64,000 nucleotides of DNA from Pseudotamlana agarivorans. GTDB lineage: Bacteria; Bacteroidota; Bacteroidia; Flavobacteriales; Flavobacteriaceae. Position 1 is the first letter of the stretch. Every line of letters starts with the position of its first letter. The position numbers and the translations under genes were made by a program. Below, piece by piece: positions 1-7,893 of this stretch. Where the stretch lies: positions 1-64,000 of the forward strand of contig NZ_LXEI01000003.1 of assembly GCF_001642835.1 (NCBI RefSeq), given 5' to 3'. The notes below the pieces were generated by a model. That model saw only the letters and a list, made by a program, of their open reading frames with translations. It ran no database searches and was not told the origin of the DNA.

Positions 1-134
1 TACAGTAGGAGTAGGGTGATACCAAAGCGATTATCTGAGGTTGAATCGATTAAATGATCCATTTCATACTGTCCCGAGAGGATATTCTGTTTGGAGCTGT
101 CCCACAAATGTTTGTAATGCGCTTCTAAATTCAT
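1..134 (-). CDS. Partial N-terminus of a conserved protein, possibly 2'-5' RNA ligase-like
   Basis: The minus strand opens with ATG at 134 and reads without a stop to the window edge, giving about 44 residues that begin MNLEAHYKHLWDSS and include a DHLIDSTSDNRFGITLLLL stretch. The length and the RFGITLL pattern resemble the N-terminus of flavobacterial 2'-5' RNA ligase-superfamily proteins, but the catalytic HxT motifs would lie outside the window, so this assignment is from memory of the family only. The gene is separated from the upstream GH31 gene by a terminator hairpin, so it is probably transcribed on its own. Confidence 0.4.
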   Translation of the reverse strand, partial: MNLEAHYKHLWDSSKQNILSGQYEMDHLIDSTSDNRFGITLLLL

Positions 135-227
135 TAAAAATAAGCTATCTATAAAAGAGGTTGTAATTCATGAATTATTATGGTCTAAAATAAAAAAATT
201 AAGGAAGATGAATGTGTTTAAATAAAA

Positions 228-260
228 AGACCTTTCAGGTTTTTAAAACTTGAAAGGTCT
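228..260 (-). terminator. Terminator of the GH31 gene
   Basis: Ten-base arms AGACCTTTCA (228-237) and TGAAAGGTCT (251-260) flank a short AT loop. On the minus strand the hairpin is followed by a T-rich run. It lies 35 bases past the stop of the GH31 alpha-glucosidase gene. Confidence 0.75.
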
Positions 261-294
261 AGATGTTTAAAATATAAATTGGTATATAAAAAAT

Positions 295-2700
295 TTATTC
301 ACCAATAATATGAAGCTCTGTAAATTCCTTGGTAAGCTTTAAGCTTGTTCCTCCTTTAAAACGGAGTTCTTCAAATGGAATGATCACATTATCGATTTCT
401 ATTTCTTTAATTTTAAAAGGTAATCCGTGGAAGTGGATTCTAAAGGTTTTATAAGTGGTAATATATTTTCCAGACTTATGTTGTTGGATAATAATTTCCT
501 TTTCCTTGCCTTGAAACTTAAAGTTTCTTAAGCTATAACGGCCTTTAATATAATCGTAACCGTCGGTAGCATCTTCATAAACTTCTGAAATTTCGTTGCC
601 TACTTTGTAATACACATCTAAGGTTAATTCTTCTATCGTTTTTTCACCCACATATTGTTGTATCGGGTATTTTGGGATAATAGCACCTTCTTTTACAAAA
701 ATAGGCATGCTATCTAAATCGGCATCTACCCAAATTTCTTGTCCGCCACTAACCAATTCATCGGTCCAGAAGTTATACCATCTTCCAATAGGGATGTACA
801 TGCGTCTTCCTTTTTGGTTCGGCCCCGTAACTGGGCAGGCTAATATCTTCTCTCCAAAAATAAACTCATCGTTTCTGTAATGGGTTTGTGGATCTTTTTG
901 ATCGTAAAGCACTAAAGATTTTAAGATAGGCACACCTTCTTCAGCATAACGCCAAAAAGCGGTATATAAATAGGGTAGGAGTTGATATCTTAATTCAATG
1001 AATTTTCTAACCACATTGGTGATGGTATCTCCAAAAGCCCAAGGTTCTTGGTCGCCATGATCTCCAGAAGAGTGCGTTCTACAAAACGGATGGAATATCC
1101 CCAATTGAATCCAACGGGCATAAAGTTCGCCATTAGGTTGCTCGGCAAATCCACCAATGTCAGACCCTATAAATGAGAATCCAGACATACACATACGCTG
1201 TGCTTGTAAATTAGCAATGTTGAGGTGGTCCCAAGTCGCTACATTATCGCCAGTCCAACTTGAGGTATAACGTTGTGTTCCCGAATAAGCGGCTCTAGTA
1301 ATTACAAATGGACGCTTCGGATAAGAGAATTTTTTTAATCCTTGGTAAGTTGCACGAGCCATTTGCATGCCGTATACGTTATGCGCTTTTCTATGGCTAC
1401 ATTGGTTGCCGTCGTAATCATGGCGCACATCATTAGGGAATGTTTTACCTGGTACATCCATTACAGCAGGTTCGTTCATGTCGTTCCAAACGCCTTTAAC
1501 ACCAATCTCTTCAACGAGTTCTTTAAATAAATCGGCCCACCATTCTCTTACTTCCGGATTGGTAAAATCGGGGAAGTAACACTCTCCAGGCCATACTTTA
1601 CCTTTCATATAAGGGCCATCGGCACGCTTACAGAAGTAGTCTTTCTCTAGACCTTCTTTAAACACCGAATAATCCATGTCTATTTTAATACCTGGATCTA
1701 TAATCACGATCGTTTTAAAACCATCATCGGCCAATTCCTTTACCATACGTTTTGGATCTGGGAAATGTTGCTTACTCCATGTAAAGCATCTAAAGCCTTC
1801 CATATAATCTATGTCTAAATAAATAGCATCACAAGGAATTTGAAGCTCTCTAAATTTAGAAGTGATTTCTTTAACGTTCGATTCTGGGTAATAACTCCAT
1901 TTACACTGGTGGTATCCTAAAGCCCAAAGTGCAGGCATCGCATGAGGCTTTCCTGTTAAATCGGTATAATTAATCACAACATCGCCCATATCTGGACCAT
2001 AAATAAAATAGTAGTTCATTTCACCACCATGAGCCCAAAAACTGGTAATATTTCTACGTTCGTGACAAAAGTCGAAATACGATCTGAAGGTATTATCGAA
2101 AAATACCCCGTAAGATTTTTTGTTGTGTAAAGCCGTATAAAACGGTATGGTTTTATAAATAGGATCGGTATCGCGCCCATAAGCATACGAATCGGTTACC
2201 CAGTTTTCAAAACGCTTACCTTTTAAGTTATTATCTACAGGTTTATCACCTAGTCCGTAGTAACTTTCCCCGGGTTGTGCGGTTTTCGACATTTTAACCA
2301 CATCGCCCCCAAATTCATAACTCTCTTCCCAGTGAAAACCTAATTCGTCTTCACAAATTAGAGATTTATCAATAGCATCGTAAATAGATGTGCGTAAATC
2401 TAATTTTGAGATGTTACAGATTAATTTTGAGGTCGTTATAATATAGTGGTTATCGTCTTCGGTAACTTCTAGGTGGTTGTACCCACGACTAGCATATTTT
2501 GTAATGGCATAAGAAAAGTCATTTTCAAAAATGCCTGTAGTTGTAAAACGAAACCTTAAAATACTATCTCTGCGAACAGTCACTTGTAAAATGACACCAT
2601 TTTCGGTAGTGAACGACAGTACGTTAAGGTTTTTTTGGTATTTAATAATTTTTGTTGGAAAGAGATTTCCTTTATATTCTAATTCGGTATTTAAAATCAT
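295..2700 (-). CDS. Glycoside hydrolase family 31 alpha-glucosidase
   Basis: An 801-residue GH31 enzyme that would release glucose from alpha-glucans or oligosaccharides by retaining hydrolysis. The nucleophile motif WNDMNEP is at residues 405-411 (Asp407) and the acid/base motif SWTGDN at 481-486 (Asp485). The family signatures DAIYLDIDYM (near 291) and GSDIGGF (near 512) are present. There is no signal peptide, so the enzyme is probably cytoplasmic and acts on maltodextrins or glycogen breakdown products; this fits the glycogen operon about 5 kb away, though the two are not co-transcribed. The start ATG gives a normal family N-terminus. The exact substrate (maltose, isomaltose or xyloside) cannot be told from sequence alone. 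Confidence 0.93.
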   Translation of the reverse strand: MILNTELEYKGNLFPTKIIKYQKNLNVLSFTTENGVILQVTVRRDSILRFRFTTTGIFENDFSYAITKYASRGYNHLEVTEDDNHYIITTSKLICNISKLDLRTSIYDAIDKSLICEDELGFHWEESYEFGGDVVKMSKTAQPGESYYGLGDKPVDNNLKGKRFENWVTDSYAYGRDTDPIYKTIPFYTALHNKKSYGVFFDNTFRSYFDFCHERRNITSFWAHGGEMNYYFIYGPDMGDVVINYTDLTGKPHAMPALWALGYHQCKWSYYPESNVKEITSKFRELQIPCDAIYLDIDYMEGFRCFTWSKQHFPDPKRMVKELADDGFKTIVIIDPGIKIDMDYSVFKEGLEKDYFCKRADGPYMKGKVWPGECYFPDFTNPEVREWWADLFKELVEEIGVKGVWNDMNEPAVMDVPGKTFPNDVRHDYDGNQCSHRKAHNVYGMQMARATYQGLKKFSYPKRPFVITRAAYSGTQRYTSSWTGDNVATWDHLNIANLQAQRMCMSGFSFIGSDIGGFAEQPNGELYARWIQLGIFHPFCRTHSSGDHGDQEPWAFGDTITNVVRKFIELRYQLLPYLYTAFWRYAEEGVPILKSLVLYDQKDPQTHYRNDEFIFGEKILACPVTGPNQKGRRMYIPIGRWYNFWTDELVSGGQEIWVDADLDSMPIFVKEGAIIPKYPIQQYVGEKTIEELTLDVYYKVGNEISEVYEDATDGYDYIKGRYSLRNFKFQGKEKEIIIQQHKSGKYITTYKTFRIHFHGLPFKIKEIEIDNVIIPFEELRFKGGTSLKLTKEFTELHIIGE

Positions 2701-2908
2701 AAGGGTAAGTATTAGAATTCATTAACGAATTTAATAAATTTAAGTTGGCATTCATATCGCTTTTCATTAAAAAACAAATCGATATGTTACGTAATGAACA
2801 AATAATGAGTGTCTTAATTCCTGAATCCCTAAAAGGATATAAAATGAAAGAATTTTACTTCAATAAGTTTTGAGAATTCTAATAGAATGGCTTAGTCTTC
2901 AGATGAGT

Positions 2909-3874
2909 TTAAAAAGAGGTTTTAATTTTCATTTCTGAATTTATAATCTGACTTACCGCTTGTTTGTATTTTACAGGATTTGAAGCTTTTTTTATGGCTT
3001 TATAGGTTTTTTGTGGGTTGGAAGTAGATTGCGCAAAGTATTCCCAAAAACCTAGCATTTTCATTTTTATAGGTGTTGGTCCCGATAAATAAGCATCGTA
3101 GGCTTGATAGATGGTATCGTGAAACTCTGAGAAAATAGACCAGCGGTTTTCCGGGTATATCGTGGTATTATTTTTAATCATACTCGGAAGAAAAGGATCG
3201 GCAATTAACCCGCGGCCAATCATAAAATGATCGATTTGTGGAAAACGATTTGCTATTTCATTATATGAAGACACGCTAGTGATGTCACCATTGTAATAGA
3301 GCTTGTGTTTTGTGCCAGCCATACACTTTTCAAAGGCATCTAGATCTACAGGGCCTTTGTAAAGCTGTTTTCCAATCCTGGCATGAATGGCCACATTTTT
3401 AAGCGGATATTGATCTAAAATAGGAAAGGCCTCTAAAATTTCTTCAGCGTTTTCATAACCCATGCGCATTTTCATGGATACCAAAATATCCGTTTCCTGA
3501 TGCGCTTTTTGAAGCACTTCGTTAATTCTTTGCGGATTACAAATTAAGCCTGAGCCCATTCCAGACTTGGTCACCATGGGGTATGGGCATCCTAAATTCC
3601 AGTTAAGTTCTTTGTACCCTAAACTTTGAACATATTTAGCAACGTATACAAACTCCTCGGGATCGTTTGTTATCACTTGCGGGATAACCTCTAATGTACT
3701 GTTGTTTTCAGGTAATAAATCATTTTGATAAGACTGCTTTATTTTTAGCTTTCCATTGAGACGAATATAGGGTGCATAAAAAGTATCGATACCACCAAAA
3801 TAATGGTTGAAGGCATTACGAAACCTGAAATCGGTAAAACCCTGCAGGGGTGATGAAAGTAGAGTAGAAGCCAT
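2909..3874 (-). CDS. tRNA-dihydrouridine synthase, DusC-like
   Basis: A 321-residue FMN-dependent Dus enzyme that reduces a uridine in the D-loop of tRNA with NADPH. The N-terminal SSPLQGFTDFRFRNAF matches the FMN-binding start of the TIM barrel, and NWNLGCPYPMVTKSGMGSG (around 91-109) holds the catalytic cysteine, Cys96. The MRMGYEN and IGRGLIADPFL segments fit the second half of the barrel. It is distinct from the DusB-type gene at about 24 kb, so the genome carries at least two Dus paralogues. A TAnnTTTG promoter box lies 18 bases upstream of the ATG, and the gene appears monocistronic. The uridine position it modifies cannot be inferred. Confidence 0.9.
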   Translation of the reverse strand: MASTLLSSPLQGFTDFRFRNAFNHYFGGIDTFYAPYIRLNGKLKIKQSYQNDLLPENNSTLEVIPQVITNDPEEFVYVAKYVQSLGYKELNWNLGCPYPMVTKSGMGSGLICNPQRINEVLQKAHQETDILVSMKMRMGYENAEEILEAFPILDQYPLKNVAIHARIGKQLYKGPVDLDAFEKCMAGTKHKLYYNGDITSVSSYNEIANRFPQIDHFMIGRGLIADPFLPSMIKNNTTIYPENRWSIFSEFHDTIYQAYDAYLSGPTPIKMKMLGFWEYFAQSTSNPQKTYKAIKKASNPVKYKQAVSQIINSEMKIKTSF

Positions 3875-3891
3875 GTCTTTACAAAATGAGG

Positions 3892-3899
3892 CAAAGATA
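3892..3899 (-). promoter_or_regulatory. Bacteroidota -7 promoter box for the DusC-like gene
   Basis: The minus strand reads TATCTTTG, an exact TAnnTTTG match, 18 bases before the start codon at 3874, implying a very short leader. Confidence 0.6.
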
Positions 3900-3977
3900 G
3901 GATAAATGATTAGTCCTTGTTTACTACATGTTGTATTAATGATTTACCAATGACTTTTTATGGAACTTTTAAGACGT

Positions 3978-4676
3978 TTAAATATTATGATGCAGACTTA
4001 GTTGTAGCTGATTTTTATTCCAGTGATTTGTTGTTTGATTCATCACACCCAGTTGAACCTTGACGTTATCATTAATAACATAGCCTAAAGCGGCATAGAA
4101 TCGGTTTCGGTCAAAAATTTCAACATCTATACCGTTTCCAATGTTGCGTTGTCCGTTTATGAACAGTTCATTGTAAAAAGCTAGGTAAAGCGCATTTTTC
4201 TCAAAGGTAACTTTGTTTAGAGGTATGTTTAAGAACAGGTTATAACGGTAACGCGTTCTAAAATCTTGATGGTCTACAAAGCGTTGTTCGAATCGAAAAC
4301 GGTGATTGGTATAAACCCGCTTCCCGAATTTTACAGGAAATAAAGCTTCTTGGTAAATTCGACTTTCTGAAGTTTTATAATCTTCATCACCGTAGGTGCC
4401 AGTGGTGATATGTCCGTAACCAAGGGTAAATTTAATATTTGCTTGTTTAGGAGTGTAAGTGATACCGCCTCTAAGTAAAAGTTGCTCCAAGTCGCCACCC
4501 ATATTCCAATTTCGGTATTGAATATCCCCTTGAGCGCCCCATGAGCTTTCCTTAAAAGTGGTATTGAAAAAATACATATACCAAGCACCAAGGCTGCTTT
4601 CGTTAATTTGGGCATGTCCCATTTTTGGTATGAGAAATAAAACCGTGAAGGTTATTATTAAGCGTATCTTTTTCAT
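3978..4676 (-). CDS. DUF2490 family outer-membrane-type protein
   Basis: A 232-residue protein with a Sec signal peptide (about residues 1-23, ending GHAQ). The mature part is rich in alternating aromatic and polar strands (GAWYMYFFNTTF, KFTLGYGHITTG, RFRFEQRF), typical of DUF2490 proteins, which look like small beta-barrels of the outer membrane. No enzymatic motif is visible. It follows the DUF3995 gene after six bases, so both are probably one transcript. The function of the family is unknown. Confidence 0.8.
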   Translation of the reverse strand: MKKIRLIITFTVLFLIPKMGHAQINESSLGAWYMYFFNTTFKESSWGAQGDIQYRNWNMGGDLEQLLLRGGITYTPKQANIKFTLGYGHITTGTYGDEDYKTSESRIYQEALFPVKFGKRVYTNHRFRFEQRFVDHQDFRTRYRYNLFLNIPLNKVTFEKNALYLAFYNELFINGQRNIGNGIDVEIFDRNRFYAALGYVINDNVKVQLGVMNQTTNHWNKNQLQLSLHHNI

Positions 4677-4682
4677 AAAAAT

Positions 4683-5102
4683 TTAATTTAAGAACTGTAT
4701 GCCATATCCTAAACATGCAATTAGTAAACATAGAGGAGAAAATAATTTGGTATCGAGTTTTCCAAATGGCGTTTGCTTTACCTTTTTAAAAAAACCTACA
4801 TATTTAAATTCACCAATAGCTCGAACTAGAAAAATACTAGGAATAAGCCATGCACCTACCGACATCACCCAATGAGGTAGAGTATAAGGTATGAGTCCAG
4901 ATTGTAAAATATAAAAAAGACTAAAAAAGGACAAGCCTAGACCTACTATGACCGCATCTAGAGGTTTTGGGTTTAACACCCGTTTGCCTTCTAAATTGGT
5001 GGGTAAAGATGCATTTAACCCAAAGGTTCCACCAAAAATCCAGTTAAAATGAATGAGTGCCAAGATTAGGAAAATAGCGCTTAGAAAAAGAGGGATAATC
5101 AT
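4683..5102 (-). CDS. DUF3995 family integral membrane protein
   Basis: A 139-residue protein with four predicted transmembrane segments (around 5-25, 48-70, 78-96 and 118-138). The pattern LALIHFNWIFGG near the N-terminus and conserved charged loops match DUF3995, a small membrane family of unknown role. It is directly upstream of the DUF2490 gene with a six-base gap, which suggests co-transcription. Confidence 0.8.
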   Translation of the reverse strand: MIIPLFLSAIFLILALIHFNWIFGGTFGLNASLPTNLEGKRVLNPKPLDAVIVGLGLSFFSLFYILQSGLIPYTLPHWVMSVGAWLIPSIFLVRAIGEFKYVGFFKKVKQTPFGKLDTKLFSPLCLLIACLGYGIQFLN

Positions 5103-5197
5103 GTTTTTATTTTTTTCGTTGCATTAAAACGACTTCGCTTAAACATGAATAAAAATAAGAATTTTACGACATAAAAACACGTGATAGTCTGTATGTT

Positions 5198-5566
5198 TTA
5201 TTTTTCAGATCGTAAAATCTTTTCCATTTTCCGACCTTTGGCTAATTCATCTACCAATTTATCTAAGTACCTCACTTGCTGTGTTAGTGGTGTTGTGATG
5301 TCTTCAATGCGATACCCACAGATTACTCCTTTGATGAGGGTGGCGTTTTGGTTTAATGTTGCTTGTTGAAAAAACTGCTCAAAAGTGACGTTTTCTTCAA
5401 TGAGTGCTTTTATTTTGTTAGGTGTGAAACCTGTTAGCCACTCCATAACCTGATGAAGTTCGTCCACCGTTCGGCCTTTCTTTTCTATTTTGCTCACATA
5501 GTGCGGGTATACCGAAGCAAAAGTCATTTTCGCCATGCGTTGGTCGTGTTCTGGAGTTGTAATCAT
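5198..5566 (-). CDS. DUF2200 family protein
   Basis: A 122-residue cytoplasmic protein matching the whole length of the DUF2200 family: KMTFASVYPHYVSKIEKKGRT, then EVMEWLTGF-like, then a C-terminal GYRIEDITTPLTQQVRYLDKLVDELAKGR helix. The family is short, widespread and of unknown function, often single-copy. No signal peptide, cofactor motif or partner gene is evident. The gene is alone between the DUF3995 pair and a strong terminator hairpin. Confidence 0.85.
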   Translation of the reverse strand: MITTPEHDQRMAKMTFASVYPHYVSKIEKKGRTVDELHQVMEWLTGFTPNKIKALIEENVTFEQFFQQATLNQNATLIKGVICGYRIEDITTPLTQQVRYLDKLVDELAKGRKMEKILRSEK

Positions 5567-5634
5567 AACTTTAGTGTTTTATGCCAATAGGTTAAACGCT
5601 AATTTCAGCTTGCCAATAATTGAAAGTTTTGGTT

Positions 5635-5667
5635 ACTCCTAAGAAAAAAGCATTTTTTCTTAGGAGT
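5635..5667 (-). terminator. Terminator of the alginate lyase gene
   Basis: Perfect 15-base arms (ACTCCTAAGAAAAAA at 5635-5649 and its complement at 5653-5667) enclose a three-base loop, 43 bases past the alginate lyase stop. The A/T-rich inner arms give the U-rich tract, so it could work in both directions. Confidence 0.65.
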
Positions 5668-5709
5668 TATACTACTTGGTGTAATAAAGTTTATTGCCGT
5701 CTGAAAGTA

Positions 5710-6609
5710 TTATTCATGTTTGGTTACCACTTCATGAAGTACTACTTGAGCTGCTTTTTCGTAATCGTCATGCCATCCAAAATAGTTACCAGTTTTAAAG
5801 TAATTTTCATGGATATAGCCATTACCTACATAGTCATATATTTCTTGGTAATCGACATTTAAGCCTTTAGCATCACAAACTAAAGCACAGTACATTTTTC
5901 CGTTTTCTATTTTAATTTTGAATGTGAATTTCTCGTTATCTACACGTCCGAAATCCAGTTTAGCATCATATTTACTGGTCCATGGATCGTCGTTTTCAGG
6001 TTTTGTGTAGTAATCAATTTGAATCATACCACTGTTCCATCTAATTTTTACGGTTGCAGGATCGCCAGGAATACCATCTGAAGACTTACCATGAATTTGA
6101 GCCACAATAGTTCTACCATTACCTTCAACAAAATCAACATGCATTGTAGATTCTAAAATATGGATTCCGGTAGCCATCGACCAATTGTCTTTGGTGTCTT
6201 GGTTACCGCGCCAGTATTCTCTTAATTCCGTACGACAGTATTTATCGCCTAAGGCAGATTGTCCAGAAGTGGTAAAGCCTGTGAATTTGGTCCACAGCGT
6301 GTAGCTCCCATCGTCATTTTTGTAAAAGTATTTCGATTCATTACTACTAAGCTCGTTATTAATAATCTCATCAGGCTGAATGGAAGTTGCACTGCCATCT
6401 CCTCGGTTTATAGGCACCGAAAGGTACCAGTTTTTCCATGAAATATTTGTAGGTTCTTCTACCGGAGGATCAACTTCTTCAGGTGTGGTTTCCTCTTCTT
6501 TTTCTTCAGTAATTGTAGAATCAGAATCGTTATTGGCACTACAGGACATCATAAAAACAACGGTTAATAATATGCTGAATGAGTGTTTTAAAAATGCTTT
6601 TGTCTTCAT
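5710..6609 (-). CDS. Polysaccharide lyase family 7 alginate lyase lipoprotein
   Basis: A 299-residue lipoprotein that would cleave alginate by beta-elimination. Residues 1-22 are a type II signal peptide and Cys23 follows MMS. An acidic linker rich in Glu, Pro and Thr (about 28-54) leads to a PL7 domain with the three family motifs: RTELRE (126-131), QIH (171-173) and YFKTGNY (270-276). In PL7 enzymes QIH rather than QVH tends to go with guluronate-containing substrate. The last motif is followed by FGWHDD rather than the more usual Q, a mild departure. The acidic stretch after the lipid cysteine suggests surface export. No SusC/SusD pair or second alginate lyase is nearby, so it is not in a visible utilisation locus. 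Confidence 0.92.
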   Translation of the reverse strand: MKTKAFLKHSFSILLTVVFMMSCSANNDSDSTITEEKEEETTPEEVDPPVEEPTNISWKNWYLSVPINRGDGSATSIQPDEIINNELSSNESKYFYKNDDGSYTLWTKFTGFTTSGQSALGDKYCRTELREYWRGNQDTKDNWSMATGIHILESTMHVDFVEGNGRTIVAQIHGKSSDGIPGDPATVKIRWNSGMIQIDYYTKPENDDPWTSKYDAKLDFGRVDNEKFTFKIKIENGKMYCALVCDAKGLNVDYQEIYDYVGNGYIHENYFKTGNYFGWHDDYEKAAQVVLHEVVTKHE

Positions 6610-6780
6610 AAACTAAAATCTCTTTTTGTGATTTGTTTGCTAACTTTCCATTTGGGTAGCTTTAAAAGTTAACGGTTGTTTTTTTATTTATGAGTTGCTG
6701 TTATCATTTTGTAATGAATGTAAAAGTATACAATTTTAAGATATTGTTTTGATTGATTTACAACAATTAGGTGGGGTATA

Positions 6781-6808
6781 AAAAAAATGGCGCCATAAGT
6801 AGGCGCCA
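6781..6808 (-). terminator. Terminator of the peroxiredoxin-like lipoprotein gene
   Basis: A GC-rich stem TGGCGCC (6788-6794) and GGCGCCA (6802-6808) with a seven-base loop is followed on the minus strand by a run of seven T. It lies 66 bases past the stop at 6874. Confidence 0.8.
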
Positions 6809-6873
6809 AATATGTGTTGGAATTGAGTTATTTGGTTGTATTTAAGATTTAAATTATCCTAATAATCCCAACC

Positions 6874-7647
6874 TTAATGTTTTTCAAGAAAAGTTGTTAA
6901 CTCAGTAGGCTCAGCGCGATTGCGGTAATCGGCGTCCAGAAAGGCGTATTCAATAACGCCGTTTTGGTTAATAATGTAGGTGGCTGCTAAAGGCAGTTCG
7001 TTAGATTCATCACCATTATAACCATTCATATCGAAAGCCTCGTTATAAATTTCAGCAACCTCATCGGTAAGTTTAAAAACGATGCCGTATTCTTTAGCTA
7101 CAGTGTTTCCTATGTCGCTCAAGACTTCAAATTCTAGCTTATTCTTTTCAGCTGTAGTCATCGATTGATCTGGAAGCTCTGGAGTCAATGCTATTAAAGT
7201 AGCATCATTAGCTTTAAAATTTGGTAATTCCTCTTGTAATTCATGAAGGGTTAAGTTACAATATGGGCACCAACCACCGCGGTACCATGTTAAAATAACT
7301 TTGCCCTTTTTTAAATAATCGTTTAAGGAAACAGGATTACCTAATGCGTTCTTTAAAGTGAAATTTGGTGCTTGATCACCAACTTGTAGAGCTGTATTGG
7401 TAATACCACTGTTGTTAACCGATTCGATACCTTCTTTGTAGATTCTTTTTTTTGTGTCGTCTGCCTTCAATTCAAAATTAGCTTTTTTGGCGTCCAATTT
7501 TGATTTTAGAGAATGGTCTTCTTGTATCACTGTTTCTGTTTTTTCAATAACTTCTTGGTTTTCTGTAGTTGTTTTTTTTTCATTTTTTCCGCCGCAAGCG
7601 ACCAATAATCCACCCAGTAATAGGGCTGATACCATGTTAGTTTTCAT
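6874..7647 (-). CDS. Peroxiredoxin-like (AhpC/TSA) lipoprotein
   Basis: A 257-residue protein with a type II signal peptide (LLVAC, lipidated Cys18), a charged linker, and a thioredoxin-fold redoxin domain from about residue 88. The active-site stretch WYRGGWCPYCN (121-131) holds Cys127 and Cys130, which places it in the 'peroxiredoxin-like' group of AhpC/TSA proteins. It would reduce peroxides or disulfides on the periplasmic side of a membrane. It sits alone between the glycogen operon terminator and its own terminator. A role in envelope redox protection is inferred from the fold and the location, not shown. Confidence 0.85.
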   Translation of the reverse strand: MKTNMVSALLLGGLLVACGGKNEKKTTTENQEVIEKTETVIQEDHSLKSKLDAKKANFELKADDTKKRIYKEGIESVNNSGITNTALQVGDQAPNFTLKNALGNPVSLNDYLKKGKVILTWYRGGWCPYCNLTLHELQEELPNFKANDATLIALTPELPDQSMTTAEKNKLEFEVLSDIGNTVAKEYGIVFKLTDEVAEIYNEAFDMNGYNGDESNELPLAATYIINQNGVIEYAFLDADYRNRAEPTELTTFLEKH

Positions 7648-7751
7648 AAGTTAATTTTTTATTGGAATAAAGAACTTGAAAACCGAAGGAATCCAGGTAT
7701 AATGAAATGTTAATTTTAGACCTCCAGACGTTAAATTCCAGTTGAAGTAAA

Positions 7752-7791
7752 CACTTTTCATAGGATTCTAAAGGGAATCTTATGAAAAGTG
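7752..7791 (-). terminator. Hairpin after the glycogen operon
   Basis: Arms of 17 bases (7752-7768 and 7775-7791) pair with one mismatch around a six-base loop, just past the end of glgB. There is only a weak T tract, so it may end transcription or protect the mRNA 3' end. Confidence 0.5.
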
Positions 7792-7893
7792 ATATGTTTA
7801 TTTAGTACGAAAACGAGTCTTCAGTTTTGAATTCTCTTAGTATTATTGGATCATCATAAAAATAAAGAAAAGGCTAAATTCTAAATCGAAAAT

